64,000 nt of DNA, from assembly GCF_008831285.2 (NCBI RefSeq), contig NC_045149.1, positions 2,358,001 through 2,422,000 of the forward strand. Direction: 5' to 3'. The notes below the pieces were generated by a model. It did no database searches, was not told where the DNA came from, and was given only the letters and a program-made list of their open reading frames with translations. A program made the position numbers and the translations under genes. Positions 23,001 to 37,940 of the stretch are shown here, piece after piece. How positions within the stretch are numbered: the stretch's first letter is position 1; each line of letters opens with the position of its first letter. This stretch comes from Nymphaea colorata (Eukaryota > Streptophyta > Magnoliopsida > Nymphaeales > Nymphaeaceae).

Positions 23001-26000
23001 CCATAGAGTCAACATTCGAAACTGTTTGAGAATATTATCCTTTCTCCTGGCCGTCTCTTTCCTTTTGTTCCACTTGACAAGGAAGGAACTATCAAGGAAA
23101 AGCCTTTGGAACTCACATTCAGAATTTATATTGGCGCTTCATCATTTTCATAGGAAATGTTAATATGAGATTGTTTAATACCTTACCATCAGCAGAGATG
23201 CAAGTGTGGGCACTACAGAATCAGCAGTAATTTCCTGAAGATGTGTGTGTGGTTATGGTTCAGCATCTAGGCCTATACCCACACGTGAAACATGGAAAAT
23301 CTTCCCCACAACCAGACTAAGTGCATGTGACAAAGATAAAACAGGCAAAAAACAGCTAGAAAGAGCACAGAGAAGGGGCAACAAACGCTCACAGGAACAA
23401 CCCATCTAATACAACTTCAAGCAACCTGTTGATGTTGCCAACTCACCATTGATTGCTGAGCAGCAAGCTCTAGCAATTACATAAGCTTGAACTTACCCTA
23501 GCAAACAAGATAATCCTTCAAAGACCTTTGCATTTTCTTTCCAACAAATTAAATCCCATAGTTGAATTACCATGCAGTCCATACATACTGACAGTTATCA
23601 CTATTTTTCTGCTGTCCATGGAGATCATGCACCATCAACTTTCCAGACAGTCCAACAATTTCCAGTCTGACCACCAACCAGCATGCTTCAACCATACAGT
23701 AAAGTGTTATACAGTTGGCATCTAAAAGCACCATGACTGCAGATTATTTGGAGTAAACACTTCATTCAATTATACCAGCGGAATCATTTGGGATGTCAAT
23801 AAATCCGATTTGGATCCAATATCCGACCGAACCATTTTTAAAAAATCAGACATGGAGAAAAGTTTAACATCCGATTAACAAATTGGATAGGATCCAGATA
23901 TAAGCAATGTCGTAAAACGCGTATCGTAAGCCATATCGGTTGGGCTTTAAGATACGCCGTATCGTCAATTTTTTTAAAATATTATTAATAAATCAGAAAA
24001 AATTTAAAAAAAAATCGGAAAATTCATAAAAAAATCAAAAAAAAAATTAAAAATAATAAATTGTTCATAGAAAACATGTTTGAGATAATGATAGACTTAT
24101 TATTGCTATAAACTTACGCGTTCATCATTCATAAACATCAAAATTCATAACAATAATACAATATCATTCAACAAAGCATAAGGCCATAAGCCATAAAGTG
24201 ATAAAGTCATAAATGATAAAACATTCAATCAAGTGTTAACACTTCAACAACCATAGATTCATAACTCTTTAAGTTTTTGATACATATAAAATGAAAGCAC
24301 TCTTGACTTGACTCTCATTCATGATTCATCATTCATAATCTTCATCTTCATCTTCTTCTTCATCGTCAAGAATTGGAAGATCTTCACCAACATATTCAGC
24401 ACCAACACCCGCAGTAGCAGACTCTCCTTCATCAACAAAGCCTTCTGTTGCTTCAGCTTCAAGGTTGAAGCATTCAAAATCTTCATCATCAAATATTGTA
24501 GCTGGTTCTTCTTCAATCCATGGCTCTAGATCGTCAAAATTTTCCAAGCTGATAGGATCGAACTGAGATGTGTGCTTCCTTGCTAATGATTTTTCTAATT
24601 CTCTACATTAAATAAGAGAAAATTTGTTAGTATATAATTTCATATAAATATATTGTACAAAAAATGTAAACATTAATTAAGCTATATGCCTATATTACCT
24701 TTGTTTCAACCTCATATTATATCGAACAAAGACAAGGTCATTCAACCTTTTATGTTCGAGCCTATTCCTTTTTTTGCTATGGATATGTTGGAACACACTC
24801 CAGTTCCTTTCGCATCCACTAGCACTGCATGTCTGGCTGAGGACTTTGACTGCAAAACGTGCTAGGTTTGGACAATCAAACCCATACCTATTCCACCACA
24901 AATCTAAACAAAAATATAACAAATCAATGTGAAAGTTTTAAAAGAATCAAATGTAACAAATGTAAAGTAAATTAAAAATTTCTATGTATTTACCTGGACG
25001 CATCGTTGTCCTGGCTCGAACGGCGGCAGGTAGTCCCATGTTCCGAAAACAACTATCATATAGATCCAACTCATTGTGCACAGCATCTTGTTCTGTAGAA
25101 TCTTCCACTAACACATTAATACAATCTAACAAACCATGCATAACTTCTTTGTCTTTCTTAAATGTAGGAGAAAATCTAATTGCAGGATTTAGATAATAAG
25201 TTGCTGCATGAAGAGGTTGATGAAGCTGTCCAGTCCACCTTTTATCTATAATCTTCCAAATGGGCATATATAACTTTTTCTTTTCCTTTAAGTTGTCTCG
25301 AATTGCCTCTTTTGTTTTGTCCATATCCTCATATAAGTACCCTATGGAAGGTCTGTCTTCGCTGTCAGCCAACCTGAGAACCTTAACTAATGGAACACAA
25401 ACCTTCAATAGCTTCACACATGATTCCCAAAATACGTTATTGAATATAATATCCACAACTAAAGAAGCATTTCTTTTATGAGCATGTGGATATGCAGCCC
25501 ATTCTTCACTAGCAAACATCTATCTCAAAGGAGTTCTTTGTTTCACCACACTCTTCACAGTCAATACATTTGTGGCAAATCTAGTTTGTGCAGGTCGTAT
25601 TAATTCAACTCCTTTTGTAAATTTTCTCATCAAACTCAATACATATGCATGATTATAGATCAATTTTGTTACCTCTTGACATTGGTCAATGGCTGATTTC
25701 ATATCATGCATCTCATTAAGATCTTGAAGCATTAGATTAACACAATGAGTGGCACATGGACTCCAATAAAATGTTTTATACTTTTGAAATAACAAATCTC
25801 CTGCAGCTCTATAATTTGCAGCATTATCTGTAATAAACTGTACAACGTTTGCAGGTCCAACTTCTTGTACGACATTATCAAAAACATTGAATAAAATCTC
25901 AGCAGTCTTAGGAACATCAGACAAGTCAAGAGATTTCAAGAACATTGTACCTTTAGCGCAATAAACAATAAAATTTACAAGTGTTCTTGACCTTGTATCA

Positions 26001-29000
26001 GTCCAACCATCTGACATAATGGAGCAACATGTTTCCTTCCAACATAATTTCAACTCATCGCAATGCTCAGACACTTCTTTGACTGTATCCTGAAGAATTT
26101 TGCCCCTCAACTGATGATATGATGGCATTTTGAATCCGGGGCCTATAGAAGCAATTGCATCTGCCATGGCTTGGAATTGAAAAGAATTAGCTGCATTAAA
26201 TGGAATACATGCATCATAAAACCATTTCCCTACCTGCTTTTGTGCATGATATAGCATATCTTTAGATGTCATAGCAGCACGAATCTGCGGCTGACCACCT
26301 GGGCTGGTATATGAAGGGAAAAAACTCTTAATAGAGCCAACACTAGACCTACCAGTAGAAACTCTACCACTAGGTCGTCGCATACCACGCCTGGCCCTAA
26401 TATCTGTTGTGCCTCTCCTCTTCCTTCCCGTTATGCCAGATCGACCTCCTTCATACGTAATTCCTTTTCCTCTACGATCTCTGCCTCTTGAGGTCTCCAA
26501 ATCTGTTCTTAGGCTGCTACCGTCTTCATCATCACATTCATAAGCTTCTTCCTCTTCTTCTTCATCTTCCAAAGGCACATTATATCCTACATCTGCATCT
26601 TCAATTTCTTTTTGTATTCTCTTTTGACGTAAAGCATGAAGCATATCTAAACATTGTTGACGCACAAATGGAGGCAAAGGTTTGTTTGGTCCTCCAACAC
26701 AAGGAGACGCATCTTTGGAGGTCCCTGCCAAATGGTGTTTCATTCTAATAATCCCTCCTGAAAGTGTATTCCCACAAAAGCTACATTTGAGTTTCAAACG
26801 GTTATTCTCCTTCACCCTTTCGCACCATTGCCATGTAGGATCCATATCTTCAAAAAAAAAAACGAAATCCTATGGTAAACTTAATGAAAAACACTCAAAG
26901 TCTTCCAATCTACGATTATACGGTAAAAAATTAAGAATACATGGTAAGAACATGAGATTTCATACCTTACGAAGAAGAAATGTCTGAAATGAAGAAAACC
27001 CCTTTCCTTCCCACGAAAATCAAGCACCCACGCACAAATCGACCACTTAATCTTCAATTTGACGATGAAAATCAAGTTTTTCACGGTGAAAATGAACGAT
27101 CGCCCTCCCTCACGGCACTATCCAAGCGTTAGAAATGAAGAACGGAAGAAAAATTTCAAAAAGAAGCCGAATAAGCAGGTCTCGGGCCCCTTTTTGCGTT
27201 TTTAGGCCGTATCATACGATACGGAGTGTATCGCCTCGTATCGTACGATACGTGCGATACAGGGCCGATACACCCCCTTTTTACGATACGGGGGTGTATC
27301 GTACCGTTTTTTTCAAACGAGACGATACGTATCGTACGAGACGGGGTCGTATCGTACAATACGTACAACATTGGATATAAGAAATGAGATTCAATCTGAT
27401 TCGGATTCAGCACAACTATCTGATCCGATTCGATCTGATTTAGTTTTAAACAAACATCCTATATCTGATGTCCTTATAAATCATATGGTAATGTGGTCCG
27501 GATTCAGTTTAAAAATCGGATTCGAATTTGGATGCATCTTTAAATATCAGATTTGGATCGTGAAATTCGGATTCAGATGCATCTTTTTGTATTCATATGT
27601 GAGTTTGAATTTGAATCTAAATATGTGAACATCCGAAAAGATGGATATGGTTAAGAGTACACCTGGTTGGAACTTGGAAGTGTTGACATCCCTATAAACT
27701 AAGGTTCCAAGAGCATCTAAAAGCACATCTCCAATTAACTTCCCATTTCCAGCAGACAACAACCACAAATAGCAACCATAATGATATATTTGCATCAAAG
27801 CACCTGGAATAGCATTCCTAACACTAAGGCAGCACACTCCCATTCACAATGAATTATCCACATGACCTAGGCAAGCGTCTATCATGCATCTGAAATTTTA
27901 AAGCATTCTTTTTGTCATTTTTTTAAGTTAATACCATCATTCATTCAAATTTGAACTTCAAATAAATTTTTTTCATCATTTTTATCATCATTAAAGCATT
28001 CTTTTTGTCAATTTTATCTAGTTTGATTTATGTTTGATCATTAGTTTCATTTATTTTATTTTTACCTAATTTCTTGGAATTTTCTATTTTCTAAAGTTTC
28101 CGATTTTTTTCATGAGATTTTCCTGAGAAAACAAATTTGCCGAAGGATACCCAAGAAAAATCTCATTGTTAAAAATTCGAGAACAATATTTGTGACAAAT
28201 GTTATGTATGTATGTATTTATATAGCATTAGATCTTGTTTGGGTAGATGAACAAATGAAATATTGAATCCAACAATATGGGCATCTTTAGTCTAGTATGG
28301 TTCGTTTATTATCATCTTAGCTGGCTTAATACTTAATGACAGCAAATACATCATAAACTGTTGATATAGTAATAAAATCAATCTCTCATCAGGTGGAACT
28401 GCTTCAGAAATTATGCAATAACCTTGTTGGTACTCAATTTTTGCACATCAAGATAGTAGTCATAAGCATGATTGAAAGGTTAGTTTTCCATTATGGAAAT
28501 TAGGGTCAGACCGGATACATTAAAATAGGTACTTAGTGCCAATAAGTGTTTTTAAGGATGTGAAAAATCAATGGCTGATAGGTACACTAAAATTAGGCAA
28601 TAGAAAATTTAGGGGGTGTTTAGATGACACTTCGAAACCAGGTTTTTGGAGTGTTTGGGTGTTATGAAAGCTGGGTTTCAAGAAAACCTGGTTTTGTAAA
28701 AGGGAACGAAAAATCTGCGCCCTTTAGGCTATTCAAAAACCAGATTTTGGCTGTGTCACCAAAAAAAAAAAAAACAAAACAAAGTTTCTAAAACTCAATA
28801 AAAAAATTGGTTTTCCACAAAATGTAGTTTTGACAAAATTGGGTTAGAGGAGGGTGTCATCCAAACACCCACTTAGGCTTTTTTCATACAAGAGGCAGGT
28901 TAGCCAGTGTCACCTCTCTCCGTCCCTAGACATCAAGGGGGATGATGATAGTGGAAGGGGGAAACAATCACCCCCTCCCATACATTAAAGTGACAAAACT

Positions 29001-29986
29001 GTATGATCTATATCTAGTGACATTGACAAGAGTGACCAATGGCTCTAGCTGTAACTGCATGATGCAGGTTCTTAAGAAGTTAGGAAGATCGCCTGGAAGG
29101 AGGTGGATCAATACAGATATGGAGCCCATATTTAGCTGGTTGTGAAATACATATTTACCTCCCATACAGCTCCCATGAAGCAGCTCTGGCCAAATAAGAA
29201 GCACCACATAACTGCAATATACAATTAGGAAGCACACTTGGTTCTGTAGCAGAGCTCAATGAGTCATCATTACATCCTGATCCAACCTCATCCAACAGAA
29301 TAGATGAACTGCCAGATTTTTCAAGTTTTTTGAGCCATGATGTACAGAAAGAGCCATCAGTTGGCAAGGATGCAGCATCAGATCCAAATTCACTGAGCAA
29401 GTATGGACTAATTCTCAATTCCTGAAAAGTTTCAGAAAAACATAGTGAGGATAGAGAACCCTCATTAGGACATCAAAATAAGAAATAATGAAAGAAAAGT
29501 ACCTCACAAACACTGATTGGACAAGTTCGGAGCCTGGTTGAAGCATTAGGACCAAATGAAAGCAATGGCCGCTTAATTTGCTGGAAGAGAAAGGCCTCTT
29601 AGTATACTTCCACTAGCATTTAAAAGCTCAAAGACAGCATTATTGGAATAAAATGTTGCTTCGAAGTTCAGCAAGAAAAGGATGAGTGGCATCAAACAGC
29701 AAAAGTAGGATGTGTTTAGATGGCACTAAAGTTTCAAAATCATGACTCACTGACTGAACTTTGGTGCCCTCCACTCGACAAAATAAGGCTACTCTAGGAT
29801 TCAACAAACCTCCTTGTTCAAGAGTATTTCTGAAATATTAGAAAGTTAAAGAGGATGTCTTTAAATATTTCTTTATAGTTATTGGGCCTTTTTTGTAAAG
29901 TGTGTACCGCCTGCCCTAATCTCTTTTAAAGGAGATTAGGGTAAAGTTAATCATAATCCTTTTTGGCTCTCTCTATCCTATCGCAA

Positions 29987-30024
<38 letters not shown>

Positions 30025-33000
30025 TCTCATTTCCTCAACATCTCTCTCGTCTCCCTCAATCTGCAACATGGTATCAGAGCCCTAGATCTAGGACTGTGCT
30101 ATCTAGGGTTTCACGTTTCTTCCTTCATCTCTCACCTCTTCCTCCAAGTTAGGGTTCATGTCTATTTTTATACTGATTTCAAGAAAACAAGCAATCTGTT
30201 CTGATCAGGATGTATCAGATCTGAGTTTCTGTTGTTGTGGAAGAATATCTATGTCGCTTAGATATGTTTATCCGATCTAATTTTCTGTTGCCATGAAAGA
30301 AAGTCTATGAAGTCATGTATCAGATCTGCCCTAAACAGATCTGATTTTTCTAATTTTTTGTAGTCGTGGAAGAAGATCTGTGATGTTATATATCAGATAT
30401 GCCCTCTTGCTGCTGTGTGTGGGGTCACGTTGCTGGTTGAAGATGCAGTTTGACGTGAAAAGCAATATCTACAAATCGTGAATGTGAAATCAGTAAAGTA
30501 AGGCTTTGTGAGGTGTGGACTGCTGCTAATCGTAAGTACAAGATATTTCAGTTGATGTCGTTGATTTCTTTGTCGTGTGGACAGCAAGTTTTATGAGAAA
30601 CAACTGTATTTAGGAGTAGCAGCAGTCTTTTGTCGTTGGATGAAGAAGTTTCAGTCATAGACTGAAACAGTTGGGCCCATATTGCTGCCTATTTTATAAA
30701 TTTCCAGATCTGATATCGGAATTATACAGTTGGTTCTATATTGCTGCCTGTTTTATAAATTTTCAGATCTGCCTGTTTGAGAAAGTTTCAGATATTGCTA
30801 CATGTTTGAAAAAGTTTCAGATATTGCTTCCTGTTTGAGATATTGCTGTCTGTTTGAGAAAGTTTCAGATTTGTCATTGGAGTCAAAAGCCTCTATTCCA
30901 AATTTGTCTGTGTTGTCGTTGATCCTTTATCTCTGATATTAGTGGACAGTATCTCTGATATTAGTAGACAGTATATTACGTTTTTCAAATCTGTGAATTA
31001 CAGCTACATCCTAGACTCTTAACGTGTACACCAGTTGGGTCTTCTTCATTTGAAGTAAAGAGCTTGCTTGGGGGTTAGGCCCCCTACATTTATTCCAACA
31101 AAATGGATATATACAAGGGAAAGACAAAACAGACCTCAACTATAACACAAAGAATTGACCCAACCCTTCACCAAAAAATGAGGACAAACATATCCTACAG
31201 GCTATGCATATACATTTTCAAGTTGGCATGCTCCATAATCAAACGTCCTATGTCAACTGTCGCAGGCCCCTGGCTGAAAACAATAAATCTAAGGGCTCTA
31301 CTGAATACAAGATGGCTGGAAATTCCTTTTCTTATGGAACCACGATCAAGCTTAATGGTTCAAATTAAGAAATATGGTCTAGGGTGTTGATAATGGTTGT
31401 GACTGGTCATAAGAAGAAATATGTACTTGAAGATGATGAACCTATTGAGGAAAAAGGAAAATAGGCAGTGTGGGTATGTCTTGGATTATGAATAGTATAG
31501 AGTCTCATATAGCTCCAACTATTGCATATTATACCAAAGCCAAAGATATGTGGTCTTTCTTGAGGAAGACATACATGCCACTAATGTAATTTGTTACAGC
31601 CGGAAGCCTTAGAGAGAGAAAACGTAACTTCATTCACTAACCCTAATCTCCATAATAAAGAGATTAGGGTTGAAGAGAGATTTACAAAGACATCAATAGA
31701 AAATAGAGAAATGTTTAAAGAGACTTCCTAACTATTAAATATTGCAAAGAACCACCTAGAAACATAAACTCTTCTAATTCAACACTCCCCCTCAAGCTGG
31801 AGCATACATATTAATCATGCTCAGCTTGTCACAACATCTAGAATAGTCACCAATAGGAAGAACCTTAGTGAAGACATCTGCAGCTTGATCTTCTGATGAT
31901 ACATGAATGGTGGTTATGGTTCCTCCTTGAACGAGATCCCGAATGTAATGGCAGTCCACTTCAATATGTTTAGTTCTCTCATGAAAAACTGGATTATTCG
32001 CAATGTATGTGGCTGCTCGATTGTCACAATACATCTTCATGGGAAGCGAAATAGACACACTTAGGCTAGATAAAATGGATTTAGCCCAAGTCATTTCAGT
32101 GGCAGTTTGAGCCATAGCTCTGTATTCAGATTCTGCACTAGATCTTGACACCACACCTTGTTTTTTGCTTCTCCAAGATATAAGGTTCCCTCCCACAAAT
32201 ACACAGAATCCTGTGGTAGATTTCCTGTCTTCGACTGAGCCAGCATAGTCAGCATCACTATAGGCTTCCACTTCCAGGGTCTTGCCTTTTGTGAACAAAA
32301 GTCCTTTGCCAGGAGATGATTTCAGATATTTGACCACCATTAAAGCAGCATCCCAATGAACTTTCCTAGGTCTTTTCATAAATTGACTTAGTTTCCCCCT
32401 ATGTCACATAGGTACGGGTACGGGTGCCGCTGCGGGTATGGGTACTGACCATTTTCAAAAAACTTGGGTGCGAGGGTACGGCCGTATATATATAAACAAT
32501 AAGAAATACTTGGAAAATATGTATCAAAATAAAGAATATACATCAACATAAACAAATAAATAACATAAAAAATATATATCAACGGCTCTTGCAGCAGTGT
32601 GTTTAAGAAACCTATGAAATACTTTAAACATATGAACAACCAAGCAGCCCCCTAGTCAAATATGAACATCAATAGAATTTTCACATCCAAAGAATAGAAT
32701 AAAAAATAAGGTGAAAAAAATTAAATCAAAGTAAAATTAACCAGTTTGGATCTATAGGTACCCATGTGACTTAGGTTTCCCCACTACAAAACTAATGTCT
32801 GGTCTGGTCACAGTAACATAGAGGAGCTTTCCAATAAGAGACCTGTATGATCGAGAATCGACTAATTCTGATTGGTCATCATAAAGATGTATGCGTGGAT
32901 TCATAGGTAGATTGGCCGGTTTAGCTCCTAGCATCCCGGTGTCTTGCAATAAATCCAGAACATACTTTCTTGAGAGAGAACTACACCTTCCCTGTTGCGA

Positions 33001-36000
33001 GTCACCTCTATTCCCAAGAAATATCGTAGTTGACCAAGATCTTTCGTCAAAAAGTATTTTTGAAGGAACAACTTTGTATCAGAAATTTCTTGATCGGAGT
33101 CACCTGTCAGGATAATATCATCAACATAAACCACTAGAACGGTCATACCCCTGGAATTCTTCTTGATAAACAGAGAATGATCAAGAGGGGATCTCGCAAA
33201 GCCACAGTTTGAGACTACCTCAGAGAACTTATGAAACCAAGCACGAGGACTTTGCTTGAGTCCATAAATAGCTTTCTTCAATTTGCACACTTTTCCACAC
33301 TCCTCCTGTCGTTCAAACCCTGGTGGTTGTTGCATATAAACAGTCTCATCGAGATCACCATACAAAAAAACATTTTTGACATCAGGTTGATACATGTGCT
33401 AGAGATGATAAGACGAATGGTCCCCAACCGAACAACAGGAGAGAAAGTCTCGAAGAAATCAATCTTGTAAGTCTACGTGTAGCCCTTAGCAACCAACCGA
33501 GCTTTGTATCTTTCCATAGAACAATCAGAATTATATTTCACTATGAATACCCACTTGGAGCCAACAATGTCACAACCAAGAGGATCAACAAGTTCCCAAG
33601 TGTCTCGCTGAACTAATGCATCCATCTCTTCTTGCATAGCTTGTCTCCATTGGGTATCTAATAAGGCCTGTTGGTGACAAGTAGGAACTGCATGGGCCAC
33701 CAGAGCTTGAATAAACTGTTGCATACTTTGACCAACACCGTCAGTAGAAACAAAATGAGATATAGGATGCATAGTACATTGTCGCTTGCCTTTACGAAGA
33801 GCAATAGGTAAGTCCTGATAGAGATCAGATGGACTAGGTATACGATGTACTTACCTCCTGAGAAGCGGTTGGGGAAGGATCATGAGAAGGGTCCTGTCGA
33901 TGTGTGTAGAGCAGCGGAGGATCACGAAACTTGGACACTACAACGGGAGAATCCCCAGAAGGAGACTCGTAAGAGAATGACTCCAAAGGAATAGGAGGAA
34001 TAGGTAGTGGGTAAAATGACAATGGCATCTCAGTAGAGGTAGGTGAGGAACTATAATAAGGCTGAGACTCAAAGAATGTCATATTTGCACTGATATACTC
34101 CTTTTGAGTCAACGGGTCAAAGCATTTGTAACATTTATGATTTCTGGAGTAGCCAATAAAGATACACTTAATGGCTTGGGCACCCAATTTATCACGTGTG
34201 GGTCCAAGTATGTGAACGAAGCATGTGAAACCAAATACTTTGGGAGCTACTGGAAACAATGATCGTTGTGGGTACACAAGTTTAATGGGAACCTTGTTGT
34301 CAATGGAGGATGAGGGTAAACGGTTGGTCAAATAAGAGCAGTGACGATGGCATCTCCCCAAAAATATGCAGGTAGATTAGTATGAAGCATTAGGGAGCGT
34401 GTCACATTTAAAAGTTGGAGATGTTTCCGCTCAGCTACTCCATTTTGTTGGGAGGTATGGGGACAAGTAAACTGAGGAGAAATGCCATTATCAGAGTAAA
34501 ATTTCATTAAGGTAGATGCCTTGAACTCAAGAGCATTATCAGTGCGAACGCTTTTAACAAGAATACCAAACTGAGTCTTTATTTCAATAATAAGGTTCTT
34601 GAGAGTAGATATCACCTCAGACTTTTCTTTCAAAAGAAAAACCCAAGTGACTCGAGAATAATCAACAATGATGAGGAAATAACGAAATCTAGACCTACTA
34701 GCAACTCTGCTAGAACCCCACACATCAACATGAAGAAGATCAAATAGTCCACAACTGGATGGACTAAGACTCGATGAATAACTGCTACGAGTGTGTTTGC
34801 CAAGTTGACAAGTCTCACACTAGAACGACTCTGGAATTGATAGATGAGGAAGTAGGTGACGGAGCTTGGAGACAGATGGATGACCAAGTCTAAGATACCA
34901 CTGGAAGGAGGAGGACAATGAAGAAGTCGAGACGGCTGCAATACCCACAGAATCAGACATGAAGTAGATGCCCCCTTTCTCATAGCCTCCACCAATCGTC
35001 TTCCCAGTTTGCAAGTCCTGAAATGAACATACACCAGAGTCAAATGTAACACGACAATGTAAATCATTAATCAATTGTCCAACTGATAAAAGATTAGTGG
35101 GAAACTTAAGAGCATATAACACATTAGGAATTGTCATAGACTGAGAAATCTTAATATCTCCATAACCCATAATAGGAGACCATCTACCATTTGCAAGTCT
35201 CACATGACGTGAGACCTACTACAAAAGTGTCTCGATGCACCTGAATCAATAATTCAAGTAGTACATGTATCATGTGGAGCAGTATCAATGGACATAGCAC
35301 TGTCTATCATAATTGTAGAGGTCGACAGTCGAGTAGATCTGTGTGCTAAGAACTCCTCATACTCTGACTTGTTGATATTCACAGTCACAATCTCAACATT
35401 GAAAGAAGGTAAAGACCCCTCTACTACTGATAAAGCTGCCTGGATAGATCCAATAGGAGACTGTAATGAATTCTTGTCCTGCTTAGATGCAACACCTTTT
35501 CTTAGGGGCAATGTTGTAAAACGCGTATCGTAAGCCGTATCGGTCGGGCTTTAAGATACGCCGTATCGTAACGTATCATAACGTATCGTAACCGTATCGT
35601 AAATTTTTTTAAAAAATTATTAATAAATCAGAAAAAATTTAAAAAAATTCGAAAAATTCATAAAAAAATCAAAAATAATTAAAAATAATAAATTGTTCAT
35701 AGAAAACATGTTTGAGATAATGATAGACTTATTATTGCTATAAACTTACGCGTTCATCATTCATAAACATCAAAATTCATAACAATAATACAATATCATT
35801 CAACAAAGCATAAGGCCATAAGCCATAAAGTGATAAAGTCATAAATGATAAAACATTCAATCAAGTGTTCAACACTTCAACAACCATAGATTCATAACTT
35901 TTTAAGTTTTTGATACATATAAAATGAAAGCACTCTTGACTTGACTCTCATTCATGATTCATCATTCATAATCTTCATCATCTTCATCTTCATCTTCTTC

Positions 36001-37906
36001 TTCTTCTTCTTCTTCATCGTCAAGAATTGGAAGATCTTCACCAACATATTCAGCACCAGCACCAGCAGTAGCAGACTCTCCTTCATCAACAAAGTCTTCT
36101 GTTGCTTCAGCTTCAAGGTTGAAGCATTCAAAATCTTCATCATCAAATATTGTAGCTGGTTCTTCTTCAATCCATGGCTCTAGATCGTCAAAATTTTCCA
36201 AGCTGATAAGATCGAACTGAGATGTGTGCTTCCTTGCTAATGATTTTTCTAATTCTCTACATTAAATAAGAGAAAATTTGTTAGTATATAATTTCATTTT
36301 TCTGCCATCGCTGCTCATAAGATGTAGAGAATTAGAAAAATGAAATTATATACTAACAAATTTTCTCTTATTTAATGTAGAGAATTAGAAAAATCATTAG
36401 CAAGGAAGCAATTATAAACGAAATTTTCCCTGCAACCTAAATTGATTGACTTAACTTTAACGGGAATTGAGACTAGTAGGCAGACGGATGCTGCAAAAAA
36501 TTGGAATTTGTGCCCGCATTGTCCAACTCCAACATAATCTTGAACCAGGACTCTTGATTGAACAAAAGCAATTTGGTCTCGCTGTACCTCATATGCTTTT
36601 CCCACTTGCACATCTCGAGCAAGCCCCTAATGCACCGACCCAACTTCATTTTTTTGTTGAGCCATTATTTCCTCTATTCACTCCTGGCTTGGCATGGCAC
36701 AACTGGTTGCAAATGATTAATTTGATTAATTGACAGCCTACACCATTGTCGTCCATTAGTAGGTGCTTGCGGTCTGCCTCTTTTCTTGCTCAGCCTGTAA
36801 TTGGCCTTCATTTTCAACTTTAATGGTCTGATACGCATCAACACTCTTGCACCCAGACGTCAATAATAGGTCTTTGGGTCTCATTGCAATGTTCTTACAT
36901 GTCGTGACAACTATGGCCCGTAGCCATGGGGGTCTGCCTTTTCCCCCTATCTCGTTGCAAGGAATGCATAGGAGCTTCATGGGGCTCGAGCATACCTAGA
37001 TTTTTTGGTGCTAGTGTAATCACCATTCTGTGACCCTTGGTTGATCGAAAGAACTCACCGCCGCCATGATGCATGAGGTGCTCCCCTGCACCAGCAATGG
37101 CTTCATCGAATCTTCACGTTGAGACGTTATTGACTTGTTTTCTTTCTGTTCTGTAGGGACAGCCATCTCCTTCGTTGCTCTCGTTCGCTGGGTACTCCAT
37201 GTCTGCTGATTGTTCTAGATCCTTTCCTTCAGATTCTTTGCCGAGTTTGCAGCAGTCTGATTCAGATGGATCCTTCTTCCATCGATTTTGCTGGTGCTCC
37301 TCTAAAGGTTTTAAGACCTGGTCACGACATTGCTGCCTCTCTTGCCTGGTAAAATTGGGGTTCATCGGAGCCCCATATTCTCTGGTTGCTGCAAGGGCTC
37401 CATTCCATGGGGTTTTTTCATAGGCTGTCCTAGTGACCTCTCACCCCACTCTCCAACTCTATTCCCCTTTAGCACCCAACTATGTACGGCATTGGAGTGT
37501 CACATTAGATGAGCCTGTTAAGAGGAAGGGAGACTGATCTTGGAATGGTTAATAGGTAAGAGACATATCAAGTTTCAAGAGTTTAACTTGGGGGAACACC
37601 TTTGAAATACAGTCCAGGTTCCCCCTATTATCACCTTGAGGAGAAGGTGCTTCTGAAGGAAGAAGATATTGCTACAAGAAATAGACTGTTAAACCTTAGA
37701 AGCTCAGGAGTTACAGGTAGTAAAGAATAGTTAGGCTTCTTTTATTTGGACATTAGGTCATAATAACGTGAAGACCCAGACTTGTTAGGCTTGATTGCAT
37801 GTAGAAAACCTTTCAAACTTGGTGGATTGGGCTGAGATAAGATAAACTTCTGGCGGCTCGGATCCTTCTTTAGAACAGGGCAGCTCCTCCCTTGAAGCAT
37901 GGGCAG

Positions 37907-37940
<34 letters not shown>

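Larger units (their letters stand above)
23788..27694. mobile_element. Older hAT-type MITE that hosts hAT copy B
   Basis: The ends GGGATGTCAA (from 23790) and TTGACATCCC (to 27692) are inverted. The inside on both sides of copy B is full of GGATCCGAT/GATTCGGATT repeats, and the two halves make one ~440-bp element once B is removed. I see no clear target duplication. The GGGATGTCAA terminus is of the hAT type. Confidence 0.6.

Noticed and set aside
24308-24529. FIIFIFIFF-type hydrophobic frames opposite the acidic hAT exon, as possible membrane peptides
   Set aside because: They are the antisense of GAA/GAT runs and have no independent support.
27547-27843. A 98-residue minus-strand frame containing [11 protein letters not shown], briefly similar to an APC5 exon 13 motif
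   Set aside because: The true exon 13 was found at 22441-22500 with correct phases. This frame lies across the end of the older MITE and its flank and lacks fitting splice phases.
29990-30022. CT repeat considered as a tandem-repeat locus of its own
   Set aside because: It lies inside the E5 LTR just before the primer site and is explained by that element.
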